This document shows, piece after piece, positions 49,155 to 59,952 of a stretch of 64,000 nt of DNA; position 1 is the first letter of the stretch; each line of letters opens with the position of its first letter. Source of the stretch: Lepraria neglecta (lineage: Eukaryota; Ascomycota; Lecanoromycetes; Lecanorales; Stereocaulaceae); assembly GCA_033220425.1 (NCBI GenBank), contig CM065646.1, positions 1,061,501 through 1,125,500 on the forward strand, read 5' to 3'. Below the pieces are notes generated by a model. The model worked only from the letters and a program-made list of their open reading frames with translations. It was not told the origin of the DNA and made no database searches. The translations under genes and the position numbers were made by a program.

Positions 49155-50696
49155 TCAGGTGGACGACCCTGACTGCACTGCTGCTGTCGCTGCTGCAGCA
49201 GCTGCGGCGGCTCTGGGACGTTTGAAGTAATTAGAGGGATTAGCGTGAAATTCCCAGAACTCTGCGGGATCCATGTCCTTGTGAGTAAATCGTGGATGAG
49301 GGAAGGCGTGACCATGGCCGTGCCCATGTATGCGATTTGGTGTCAAAGATTCCCACAACTTCCGGACATCGAACACTTTCCCGTGGCGTTTCTCTTCCTC
49401 AAAGGCCTTTCCAATATCCCCAAAGCCTTCAAATCCGCTGCAGATTGCAAGCTCAGTGAGACTCGGGACATCTTTAAAGAGTCTCCTGATTCCTTCGAAC
49501 AGATAAACCACACAATCATCGGTCCACTGTTCCCTGCCTTCCAAGCTCCATTCGTTCGGCTCGTCCCAGTCGTAGTACGACCCATAGTCGTTGACATGGC
49601 GGAAATCTGGAATAGTAACACTACGCTAGCTGGGCTCCTCGATACTCGGGAAGCCGACTGTGGGTAGTCTCAAGAAGATCTTACCAATCAGCAGCCGTCG
49701 CAGACGAGGCATGTGCTGTCTCAAGATCTCGGAATAGATGTGAAAGTAATCGGTGCCATGTGGCAAGCTGGAAAAGGAAAGCTCAACTCCCTGAATCCTC
49801 GCTGTATTGGAGGGACCGATCTGGCGGAGGAATACTGGGAACTGGTGACCGAGACCACACTCATAATCGACTTTGAGAGGCTCTTCTTCGTATTCAGCAA
49901 TATTAGGGAAGAGCCAATCCGGTAGCGAGTGCACATCGGGTTCGAAGATCCTCCCAACATCCTTGACAATAGTTGGATGTGCTGCCATCCACACCTGCAA
50001 ATTTCGTAGTCAGTGTTGCCCTTTGAAGAGATGATACCAAGCCAAAGGAAGACTCCCGGGAGCGGAGGAAATGACAAAGAGGGCTGTCTAGGAGCAGAAC
50101 CCTCGCCAAAAGACAAGCCTCAGGAGCGGAATATAGGGCACAAGTAGCTGCCTAGAAGCAGTGATCGTGCCAAAAGAACATGTCTCGGGCAGCGGTGGAT
50201 AGACATGTTAGGAGATTAGAACTCGAAGAATGCACTTACTCGTTGTTCCCAAGGCATTTCGGCAGGATACTCCTGTGGATGCTTATTGACATAGTCATGA
50301 AAGCGGACCTCAAGGAATTCGCGGTGGACATGGTGCCACTCCAACCCATCAATGGCAACAGTGGTGAAGGTGTTGCTTGAGTACAGAATAGAAGTAGCTT
50401 TGTTCTGGATTGCCTTGGAGACTTGGAGGATTTGAGCCGAGATCGCTTTGTGTTTTGGAGGGTAGTTGCTCAGGTAGCGTTCATTGTCCCTCGATAGGCC
50501 AGGTTGACAATCTTCCGTGACGAGGAGTAACCCGTAGATTCCACGTCGAAGCTCTGGAGAAGCATCAGTATCCATTCACCATTGATTAAGAAGCCATAGA
50601 ATCCCATGACTGGTGCTGCGGAAGTGAGTACGTACTGCGTGGCAGACACATGAAAGGGTAGCACACATCTGGCATTGGGGGAGGGACGCTAGACAT
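49155..50696 (-). CDS. F-box/2EXR-like fungal protein, possibly inactivated
   Basis: The exons read 50,696-50,636, 50,553-50,240 and 49,994-49,155, with introns of 82 and 245 bp in matching phases. The start is MSSVPPPMPDVCYPF. The motif LPRKLRRGIYGLLLV followed by ISAQILQVSKAIQNKATSILYSSNTF is typical of the large fungal family that begins LPxELRxxIY (F-box-like or 2EXR). In the last exon an in-frame TAG lies at 49,626-49,628, with the frame open on both sides. Either it is a nonsense change or it is removed by a 39-bp GT-AG intron (49,645-49,607), which is very short. The C-terminus is His-rich (HGHGHGHAF) and has an Ala run. The product is about 391 aa if spliced. The 245-bp intron is filled by a repeat shared with other loci. 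Confidence 0.65.
50020..50205 (+). repeat. Shared degenerate repeat, copy in the second intron of the F-box-like gene
   Basis: Two to three units carry the pattern CTRGRAGCAG, 10-15 bases, GCCAAAAGA, then CTCRGGAGC. The same pattern is found, in one orientation or the other, at about 51.0-51.3, 55.0-55.3 and 60.1-60.3 kb. Confidence 0.6.
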
Positions 50697-51550
50697 TTTG
50701 ATGAGGTCCTAGTGAGCAGATGCGAGTAGAGTTGTGGGAGAGCGGGAGAGTGTTGGAGCTGTGGAAGGTGTTTGTCGGAGCTCTGCAAAGCTGAAGAAGT
50801 GACAATTACTATTTACCCGCGTCCTCATAGACGCACTTCACGGCGTTAACATCCCCCAATCCATCTATTCACTGCACTCCAGACATATCTTTGGGCACGA
50901 ACCCTGCTTCAAAGTATTCTTCTATGCCTTGTTTCATGCTTCTAGAACACAATTTCTATCAAGTATACAATTGACAGACAGCTTATTGTCCCCGTTTCAT
51001 CCTCCTGAGGCTTACCCTTTCGTTTGAGTTTTGCTTCAGAACGACCTGATATGGTCTGTATTTTGCTCATGAGCCTTGTCTATTGGCAAGTACGCTGCTT
51101 CCAGACAGCCTTCCAACCAGGAACTCCTGCTCCGGAGGCTTCTCTTTTCGTCCAAGCTCTGCTTCAAAAAAATCTGAAGTCGTCCATATTTTGCTCACGT
51201 AAACTATCTATCGGTAAGGAGTCTGCTCCTAAACAGCTTCTCGACCACGAATTCCTGCTCTAGAGGCTTGGTTTTTGGTCCAATTTCTGGCTCATGATAC
51301 TTGGCTATTGGCAATGTTTCTGCTCCCAAACACCCTTTGAATTGCGCTTCTAGTGACATCTCAAGTCGAATTTGTGCTATTCTTTGACTGCAAGGTGCTG
51401 GGAATCTGGGTTTCGACAGCGACGTGGAGTTTCGAACTTGCTGACTTTACAGTTTTATGCCAGTTTTTCTGTCGTCGCCAAAACAGGCAAACGCTCTTCG
51501 GTGGCCACAGGACAGGGGACGACAAAGTCTTGAATGGCAATCCCGTCCCA
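50697..51550. other. Intergenic between the F-box-like gene and deoC
   Basis: Upstream flank of the F-box-like gene and 3' flank of deoC, filled largely by the repeat copy at 50,995-51,345. No gene is seen. Confidence 0.5.
50995..51345 (-). repeat. Shared degenerate repeat, three tandem units downstream of deoC
   Basis: Units of about 125 bp, read on the minus strand: GAGCAGGARTTC, 20 bases, CTGTCTGGAAGCAG, TGCCAATAGACAAG, CTCATGAGCAAAATA. The units differ by many substitutions, so the array is old. Confidence 0.7.
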
Positions 51551-52549
51551 CTAATAGCCTTCAACGCCCACTATCCCAGCCTCACGTGTGACTTGCTTAT
51601 GTGGGCTCCTCGCTTCCTCCATGATCGCGACTCCACTGCTCGCGCCAATCCTCTCGGCACCTGCTTCCATCATGACCACACAATCATTGACCGTTTTCAC
51701 GCCTCCACTCGCTTTGACTTTCATGCTGTCGCCCACAACTTTTTTCATCAACCTTACGTTCTCTTGAGAAGCACCTTTCCCATTGAAACCAGTGCTTGTC
51801 TTCACGAAATCTGCCTTGGCAGCTTCTGCAATCTTACAGCCGGCTACAATCTCGCGTGGAGATAGCTGTGACGTTTCAAGGATCACTTTGAGGATAATTG
51901 GATAAGGCGCCACGTCTCTGACAGCAGCGATGTCCGTATATACTTCCGAGTACTTCTTTTGTTTGAGGAGCTCATAATTCATGACCATATCAAGCTCTGT
52001 GGCACCGGCACCGACAGCGTTTTTTGCCTCCCTAGCATGTCGTCAGCAGAAACACCTTTTCCCAAAGCCAAGCGATAAGTCTCACGTAGCTTTCTCAGCG
52101 GAGTCTTGGGTCCCTTCATGGAATCCAACCACACAACCCATTTCCACGGAGCTACCACGAAGATTGTGGACAACAAGATCAACCCATTTCAGTCGTACAC
52201 AGACTGACTGTCAATCTAGGATCAGCTTTCTCAACGGAAAATCTTTCCTAAAGCAGAACAAATCATGCAACAGGTCGATTAGGCCATGGCGCTACCCATG
52301 TCTTGAAAGCATAATAGGCCTTTAGATGCAGAGGTTACACACCTTGAAGTTGAACACCCGGGCTTCTTCGCAGATAGCATCGACCTGTTCCTTTGTTGCA
52401 TCGAGCTTCAATAAGGTATGGTCTATCGTCTTGGCGAAAGCTTCACTCCCCAGGTTTGGCGCCTTGTATACTACTGGTGTAAGGGGCAAATTCTTCTCCG
52501 CCTGGTCGATGATATCGAGCCATTCCTCGTCCGTATATCTCGTCGTCAT
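51551..52549 (-). CDS. deoC: Deoxyribose-phosphate aldolase (DERA)
   Basis: Exons 52,549-52,343, 52,207-52,086 and 52,031-51,551 give 269 aa, a normal length for the family. Introns are 135 and 54 bp with GT-AG ends; the second has a CTGAC branch. Start: ATG of MTTRYTDEEW, the only ATG in the first exon frame. The TIM-barrel family motifs are all present: TIDHTLLK near the N-terminus, NFKSVCV across the first splice, ELDMVMNY (catalytic Asp near residue 124), ADFVKTSTGF with the Schiff-base Lys near 187, and KASGGV with the second Lys near 216. The enzyme cleaves 2-deoxyribose-5-phosphate to acetaldehyde and glyceraldehyde-3-phosphate in deoxynucleoside catabolism. It is divergent from MET1. 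Confidence 0.93.
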
Positions 52550-53080
52550 GCTGTGCAATTTCCCGTCATTCAAGGCCAGCTGCAGGTTTCTAACTCAATT
52601 ACATGGGATCACCAAGCTGTTGATAGCTAACGCAGGTCCAAATGGACGTATTGATACGTTTCACAACGGCCAGAAACGCTAGCGCTCAAGGAGCTTACGC
52701 TTTCCGACTCGGCCATTTCCAGCCTTGGGTACTCATGATGTTAATTATGCATGCATGACCAAATATGCGCATAGAGTACTCCTGATTCCTAACGTCGGCC
52801 TAAACTCCACCGGGGATTTTCTCCATTATTATTAGTGGCGATCAATGGCGTTATCAGATGCCAATGTCTAAAACTTTTGCCCCACGAAATATACATTTCG
52901 AACAAGCAAATATGGCGTTCTCTATCTCCGGAGTCTGCTTTTGCTTGGAGCGGAGTTCTGGTTACATCCTCAGACTTTGGCTACAACGTCCCTTGATCAG
53001 CTCAAAGCCAACGCCGAGCTTGCTCAACATCTTCGAAATATCTGATTACAAGCCGAACAGCCACTGAATCGAAAGCGCTG
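52550..53080. promoter_or_regulatory. Shared upstream region of deoC and MET1
   Basis: The 531 bp between two divergent start codons must hold both promoters. No clear TATA box or operator could be singled out by eye. Confidence 0.5.
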
Positions 53081-54850
53081 ATGCCATCCCCTTTGCTCAC
53101 CGCTCTTGACTCGGAAGGGCATGTCCACTTGATAGTCGGTTCCAACCCACTGGCCAGTGCAAGATGCGCGAGGAGCATTGAAGTCGGCGCGAAGCCAAAG
53201 ATCGTCGCCCCTGCGAATGCGGACGTCCATTATGTACTCGCAAACCGGATTGAGGAGGGGAAAGTCGAGTGGATCAAGGAGGGTCTCGAGGATACACATT
53301 TGACTACACTTGGAAGAGATGAGGTGGACAACGTGGTTGATGCAGTATTCGTAACTTCGGGTGGGAAGAGCGCCTCAAGTATGCGTGGCTCTACAATGCT
53401 AGAGGATCCAAGCTGACTACGGTTTACAGGTACTCACATTTCGACTCTATGCAGGCGGAAACGAATACCAATTAACGTAGTCGACGCTCCCAACCTCTGC
53501 ACTTTCACTCTCTTGTCTACACACTCGGATGGCCCTCTACAAATTGGAATCACTACTTCTGGCAAAGGCTGCAAGCTCGCTTCAAGGATACGACGAGAGA
53601 TCGCTTCATCTCTACCACCCAACTTCGGTAGCGCTGTCGAGCGTCTAGGTATTGTGCGACGTCGGATATCGGAGGAAGACCACAAGACCTACCAGATGGA
53701 TGAAACAACGGCGGAAGCGGAGGACGATGATGCACCAGCTCAGAGGCCCACATTCAATCGCCTCATCTCCGAGTTCGATCAAGATGCGGCACGAACACGC
53801 CGCATGCGCTGGTTGTCTCAGATTTGCGAATATTGGCCTCTCAAACGCCTGGCATCTATTACAGACGCCGACATCGACACTATATTGCAATCCTACACCA
53901 GCTCTAGCGACTTAATACCACCTCCACTCGATGCTACAAGTCTGGATACACGGAGACGTCCCAAGCCGCAGATCATCCTTGCAGGCTCAGGCCCCGGCTC
54001 TCCCTCGCTCTTGACTCTGGCAACCCATCGTGCTATTCAAACAGCGTCAGTTATCTTAGCTGATAAGCTCGTCCCGGCTCCTGTGCTGGAGCTCATTCCT
54101 CGTCGCACACCCATTCACATCGCGCGCAAATTTCCTGGAAATGCGGAAGCCGCACAGGAAGAGCTCCTCAGCCTGGGCCTAGAAGCTCTGCAAAAAGGCC
54201 ACACAGTGCTCCGGCTAAAGCAAGGCGATCCATACATTTATGGTAGAGGAGCCGAGGAGTACGCATTCTTCCGTGGCAAAGGGTATACACCAATAGTCCT
54301 CCCAGGCATTACGAGCTCGCTTTCTGCTCCATTATTCGCCGCGATTCCACCTACACACCGCAGTGTGGCAGATCAAGTCCTAATTTGCACGGGTACGGGA
54401 CGGAAAGGTGCTGCGCCAGATCCTCCGCCCTATAAACCCACTCAGACGGCGGTCTTTCTTATGGCATTGCACCGGCTTTCTTCTCTCGTGGATGCATTGA
54501 CTGGAGCTGCCTCAGTCCCCGAGTCGGGCACTACAGATAGCAAACCCAAACCCTGGCCACGAGAGACTCCCTGCGCAGTCATCGAGCGGGCATCCTGTCC
54601 AGACCAACGAGTCATTCGTAGTACACTGCAACATGTCCGCGCAGCAGTTGAGGAAGAAGGTAGTAGACCCCCTGGGCTGCTGATAGTTGGCTGGAGTTGC
54701 GAGGTCTTGATCGATATGAAGGGCAAGGGAAGATGGATCGTCGAGGACGGCTTTACGGGCTTCGAGGGTCTGGACTCAGGAGTTGACGGCCTAAGCGAGT
54801 TAGTCGAGGGCATTGGAAACGGGTGCGAGTTCAAGCAAGGAAGTACTTAA
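53081..54850 (+). CDS. MET1: Sirohaem synthase: Met8-like domain fused to uroporphyrinogen-III C-methyltransferase
   Basis: Exons 53,081-53,378 and 53,430-54,850 give 572 aa. The 51-bp intron has a GTATGC donor, a CTGAC branch and a CAG acceptor. The N-terminal third is a precorrin-2 dehydrogenase (Met8/CysG-N) Rossmann domain: HLIVGSNPLASARCARSI, then STLCRRKRIPINVVDAPNLC and FTLLS. The C-terminal half is the SAM-dependent methyltransferase (CobA/CysG-C): ILAGSGPGSPSLLTL, LKQGDPYIYGRGAEEY, VLPGITSSLSAPLFAAIP and VLICTGTG. The protein should convert uroporphyrinogen III towards sirohaem, the cofactor of sulfite and nitrite reductases. Fungal Met1 proteins commonly carry this two-domain layout, and the key motifs look intact. 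Confidence 0.93.
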
Positions 54851-55452
54851 TGGCTTGTTGGCTGTGGAGCAGGCGCCAATTGGTGTTCGATGATACAAAC
54901 TAATGTCAATTGAGCTGGAAAGGCTACACGACATTATGTTCTATATTAAAAGTTGTCAACAAGCCGGCGTGTTGAGCGACAAAACTTTCAAAGTTTTCGC
55001 AATGTAGCAAGGAGCGCAGCAATGTGGTTGGCAATTGAGCGGCATTTGTGCCAACGGGTATGTCTTAGGAGCTGTAAATAGCAAAACATCAACAATTTCA
55101 CGCTGTTTTAAAGCAAAATTTGAACTACGAGATGGTCTTTAGAGCAGGAAATATTGATCGAAAGGCTATCTATAAGTAGAAACCTTGTCAAAAGACGAGT
55201 TTTATGAGTAAAATTTAAACTACTCTATGTAGTCTTAGAGCAGAATTCACATCGATAATAAAGTCTCGAGCAGAAAAGTCAGGATTAAAAACTAACCCGG
55301 AGCAAGAGAAGTGCCTGATCTGGCTGTAATTGAGACGCCAAATCGTCTTTACTGATACAAGCTCCACGTTGCAAACACTGCATCTGTCGTATCGTTGTGC
55401 GATCTTCGATTCCCAAGGCATAGGATTCTCGCAACACTTTCATGCTAGGCCA
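54851..55452. other. Intergenic between MET1 and the Thr-rich gene
   Basis: The two genes converge here. The stretch holds the degenerate repeat copy at 54,995-55,275 and otherwise nothing recognisable. Confidence 0.5.
54995..55275 (+). repeat. Shared degenerate repeat, copy downstream of MET1
   Basis: It carries GGCTATCTATAAGTAGAAAC, TTGTCAAAAGACGAG and TATGAGTAAAATT, aligning with the repeat units at 50.0 and 51.0 kb. It is more AT-rich and more diverged than those. Confidence 0.5.
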
Positions 55453-56525
55453 CTAACACAGCCTAGGGAGCCACATGGTTGTTGAGTAGCTTGAGCTTGG
55501 AGTTTTGGCATTTTGATGTATTGAGGGGAGTAAATAATAGATCACGATTGTGGATGTAGAAGTCACTGTTGATGTAGTGGTTGCGGTGCTTGCGGGAGTC
55601 AAAGCGGTATGTGTCTGGGTTGGCTTGACGAAAACTATCTCCTCGGTGTAGTGGACCTGCTTGTAATCGATGCCTGTGGAATGCGTTAATATGCCTTCCG
55701 AGCCGGACGTTGGAGTAATTGTGTAGAAGAGGGCGATGAACGATGATGAAAGATCTGGGCATGTATGGTGAGAATCAAGGGTATCTTACAAGTCACCGCA
55801 GCAGGGTATTTCAAATCAGTGATACACTGCCGCGCTGGGGTTTGGCACGCCCACGAACGTCTTTGCCATGCGGATATTTCCCGTCACACTTCTGCTTCGC
55901 GAGCTACCTGGCAAGGTAGTATCACCGGAGCCAGCATAGATATCTTCAAAGCCTGCTGGTGTTGGGACAATAATTGTCGTGGTGGTTGACGTCGAAAATG
56001 TTGCCGTGATTGTAGCTGTACTTGTAGCTGTGCTCGTACTGGTGGTGGTGTCTGCTTCGGTCGAAGTCGTAGAGAAAACGTCGGTAATCTTGTACAGAAG
56101 TCAGAATTCTGCAGAACAAGGTATGCTATCAGATAATTCCGTACTGTGCTATTAGTGATCGTGGTAGTTGTAACAGCCGTGGCGGTCGCTGTAGTTACGG
56201 CTGGAGGCGTGATAGTCTTTTGCGGAACCGAAGTAGTCTCAAAGACAAGGATATTTGGATATCTCGACGAGGTTACCGTCGTGGTGGGAACGAGTTTTGC
56301 GAGCGTAGGGGCGAGTTTTGTGGTGCTAGATAGCGTCGTAGAAGTTGATGAAAGCAGAGTTCGGGTGAACGAGCCCAGTATCAAAGGCGACGCCGCTAGT
56401 ATCAAAAAAGCTCGAGTCAAAATCTTAACGATGCGGAAATGGTAAAGGACTCTGCTGTAAACCTTATATAGGAGAGTACTATTGATAGAAGAACAAACAT
56501 TAAAAACAAGTGCGCACTTTTGCAT
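55453..56525 (-). CDS. Thr/Ser-rich probable cell-surface or secreted protein
   Basis: Exons 56,525-56,145, 56,088-55,908 and 55,754-55,453 join in phase (introns of 56 and 153 bp, GT-AG; the first has CTGAC near its end) to give 287 aa. A hydrophobic stretch (ILTRAFLILAASPLILG, residues about 35-52) may be a signal or anchor sequence. The true start could lie downstream of the chosen ATG, because no ATG lies directly before it. The mature part is built of Thr/Ser runs (VTTATATAVTTTTITNST, ADTTTSTSTATSTATITATF), as in O-glycosylated fungal wall proteins. Near the C-terminus comes a less repetitive block, STGIDYKQVHYTEEIVFVK, then more Thr/Ser. The family is not recognised. Confidence 0.6.
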
Positions 56526-58217
56526 AAAGTAAATATCTATAATGCAACACGGTTAAACGGAGGCTGTAACTACTCAATAAGGATAGGAAGCAGGATCCAG
56601 ATCTTGGTAGCTCGTGGTTCCTGCCTTGTATTCCACATTTTGCAGGCGAACACCGTAGCTGGATATAGACATGACAGCGCTTTCTGGAGTGCCAAATTAT
56701 TGAATAGTATCGCGTTCTGACTATAGGAAGCTTAGATCTCAGCCGTTGGAGAGACTGTTTAATTGAAAGGGAACGCCTAGCGAGCAAAGACATGTAATAG
56801 TCAATACGAATATTGGCTAAAGTGAAAAGTCCAACAAGGTCGAGATACCAAGCTAGAGCTTTGATGTCTTAGCGCGAGATTCTAGCCAGTCAAGCTTTGT
56901 GGAAGCCCTCAGCCACAGACAATTCAAGCACTATTGACATCTGCACTAAGCCAGTCTGGAACACCTAGCTCTCCTTTTGACGCGGATCTTTTCCCATAGC
57001 CCGAAATTCAGCCAGCGCGAGCTGAGGTACCAACCAACGGGGCAATGAACATCCTCACATGGCGATTTCCATTTGCAACACGTGTCGGGCCCGAGCTTCA
57101 AGCCGACGCGTGGAACAGAATATGTCTCAAGAGCGTATATAAGCTAACAGGTGGGTCTGAATGAGTAGGAAGCTTGCGAAGAAGATGAAAGGAACAGTCT
57201 GACGGTCTTTATCATTGACAAAAGAAGGGCGAGGATTGAGACACAGGGTGTATGGAAGAGCCGGCAGTGTGGAATTCGAAACCGTGAAGAGCTAGCAACG
57301 TATTCAAAAGACGTGTTGGTAAAGCAAGAGTTGCTGGTTTGATACTCGCGCTGTAGCTGTCGTAACATTGTCTCGGAGCCTGAAAGAGCCAGATGTTTTG
57401 AGCACCGGAAGTGTTCAAGGCTCCAAGTGCATCGGAATTCGACGCTGACACCACGAAGCTGCAGCGTTCGGCGCTCTGCTGGCTTCTCGAATACGCCCGA
57501 GGGCCGTTGCAGAGTCTGCAAGAGATTGAGTGTGTAGAATGCATCAGGCAGAGTGCGAGGTACTGGCGTCATTGCGAAGAATGAGAAGCTGACAGCGCGA
57601 GGAACTTGGAACGAGTTCGGCAGGTGATCAGATAGTTAATAGTCTCTTTTCATGACTTAGTAGCCGGCAGAAAGCCTCACATGTGACCCAGGCTCAGCTC
57701 AGATGGAAGTAGTGTTCGCTCACCTCCGAAGCCAGAATCGAAAGCTGATCGCTTCATTTGCGACGACAGACGATTGTTCTGGACATTAGACGAGTGCATA
57801 GCGGTAGTGTGTCTCTGGCAATGAAGATGTGCGTCTGACATTCTTGTGGGAGTTTGCGCTTCCAAGATGGTGATGCTTGTCGAAATGGAGCGTAGTTTGT
57901 GTTCCTTGAGGGCAATGAACAACCAAGGAAAGTCAAGCAGGCAGTGAAATAGAGTATTACAACTAGCAAAAAGGGAACAGAATTCAACGATAATGGAAAT
58001 TTTTTTTTGGATCGCTTGCGCTCTTATTTAAGTATCTGAAGCATATCTATGCTCCAGCTATGTCTGTTTATGCTACCAAATCGCTCGCTAATCTCTACAT
58101 CTGGCCCGTTCGATGCTAATACTGAGCGCAATCGGCCCAGATCTTAACTCACAGGCCGCGTGATCGCTGACAAAATCCCACCAATCGAAGCAGAGATCTG
58201 CCACTACCAGTCATCCT
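56526..58217. other. Intergenic, 1.7 kb, no supported gene
   Basis: Minus frames at 57,144-57,572, 57,677-57,922 and 57,754-57,987 were examined. None has a credible ATG together with a domain or a splice partner. No repeat is seen. Confidence 0.4.
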
Positions 58218-59411
58218 TCAAGCAACAGGAGACCAGGGCATAGGGATCAGGATCCGACTCTGCATGGTCTGTATCAACGGTACAGTTTTATGCACTGTAT
58301 CACCCCAGCCTTCAACCCCCCAAGACATCTCCCTCCGCGCTTTCCGCTCCTCCAGGTCTGCGAATTGCCATAGATGATGCACCGTATTCAATTCGCCAAT
58401 TTGCACGAACCAAGCTCCTACTCCCTCCATGACCTCTCTCCTAGCCTTCAATCCCCGCCTCCAGTGAGTCTCCCATTCGAGTAAGTTGCCCGGGTGAAGG
58501 GTGTATGAGCGTAGTTCGAATAGACCGCCTAGTTGGCGCGGAGGAGTGGTAGGCCAGAAAGAGAATTCTTGCATGAGGGAGGTTTGTTTGTGGGTTATGA
58601 GGGATTTCAGCTTGTGGTCGAAGGCAGGAAATTCGGGGTGAGAGGCGATGGAGTGGAGGGAGGCGTGGTAGCCGTCGTAGCGTTGGTATTCCCATATGTG
58701 GACTGAAACTCTTCAATTAGCCATTCCTGATCAAATTCGAGACCAATCGAACATACCAAACGTATCACAGTCTCCCACTTCTGTCCTCCAGCTGCCGACC
58801 AAATGGACGTGGTTCTCTGGTATGCCTGCCATCTTGGGGTACCAACTCCCAACCAGCTCAACGTATTCGTCCACCTTGTCCGGCTTGACGCTGTGAAACA
58901 CAATACTGTGCACGTATTTACCCCGAGCCAAAACCTGACTGAAGCTCTTCTCAATCTCCCGGTCCATTTCCTGTCCTTCGTGTGTGCCATAGATCAGCGA
59001 GCTGAGCTTTCCTTTTCGCTTCGATGTTTCCTGTTCTTGGCTTTCTTGCCGTGCAGCTCCTAGATCATGCGTAGACAGTGAGCCCAATGCCACATGGCCA
59101 TGAGAGTTAGAAGACGCGGAGCTCGCATCGCTCGCTGGAGCGGTGGGAGCAGCGCCGTAGACAGCATTGTAAGGTGCTGTTGGGGAAGTAGAAACAGCTG
59201 CAGATGACGACTGACTGTCTTGTTCTTTCTTGGCCTTTTCGGCCTCGCGCATTTGTTCTCTGAATTTGGCTTGTTTCTTATCGAAGGCGGTGGCGTTGTT
59301 TGGGGTTATGTCGCCCAGAGCGGGGGAGCGTTGGTGGGTGGAAGTTGTGGTGAAGGTGCGGAGGAAGGTGGAGGAGGTGGCATTGTGAGAGAGGAGACGT
59401 CGTGTTAACAT
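58218..59411 (-). CDS. NIPSNAP-domain mitochondrial protein
   Basis: Exons 59,411-58,757 and 58,702-58,218 (intron 54 bp, GTATGT...TTTCAG) give 379 aa. The N-terminus MLTRRLLSHNATSS is a typical mitochondrial targeting sequence. Residues about 40-130 are low-complexity (Ala/Ser/Gln). The first ferredoxin-like NIPSNAP half starts near SSLIYGTHEGQEMDREIEKS and VHSIVFHSVKPDKVDEYVEL and crosses the splice at VHIWEYQRYDGYHAS. The second half reads LFELRSYTLHPGNLLEWE and VHHLWQFADLEERKARR. NIPSNAP proteins are mitochondrial, linked to mitophagy and matrix protein handling in animals; the fungal role is not settled. The C-terminus PMPWSPVA is family-typical. The neighbour RPN5 lies upstream, on the same strand. 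Confidence 0.9.
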
Positions 59412-59952
59412 GATGGGTGAGTTGTCGTTGTTTGGATTGTGACAGCGGCAGAAGCAGAGCTGTCAATCAGCTTCACGAAGCTGGTTAGGTTAGAAGTGTG
59501 AGTGAGTAGGTCAGTCAGTGGTCAGTGTCAGAGGTTAGCTCTAGGGGCTCAATTTGTGGGGGGTTGAGCTTCAGAGTGTTGTGCCTAGATCTCGATGCTT
59601 GGAAGTGTGGGGTAACAGGCTTTAGTGTGAACCGCGCTTTGTGACGATAGGTCTGGGTTTGATTTGGGGCGCATGTTAAAGATGCAGCCAATGGTGCCAA
59701 CAACGTCTCAGGTAGCACCTTAGCGTAGAACTTCCCCACACTTGAACCCTAAACGAGCCCTATCAGCTTTCAGGATCCCCATTAGGGCACACGACATAAA
59801 GACTTGGAGTTTGCTTGAGAACCAGATCATATTAACCACTCCTTCTATGCTATTCTATGTTGTACATGTGGTACGAAGCCCCGCTGAGCGCTCCATTAGT
59901 CGCCATGTAATGCAAAGCAATCCCGGGGCACCTGCCTTGCCAAATCCGCATA
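59412..59952. other. Intergenic between RPN5 and the NIPSNAP gene
   Basis: The 3' end of RPN5 and the promoter of the NIPSNAP gene lie here (same strand). No further gene is seen. Confidence 0.5.

Noticed and set aside
57754-57987. Minus-strand frame with a signal-peptide-like start
   Set aside because: It has no ATG in frame (it opens with TTG) and ends after 77 codons without a domain.
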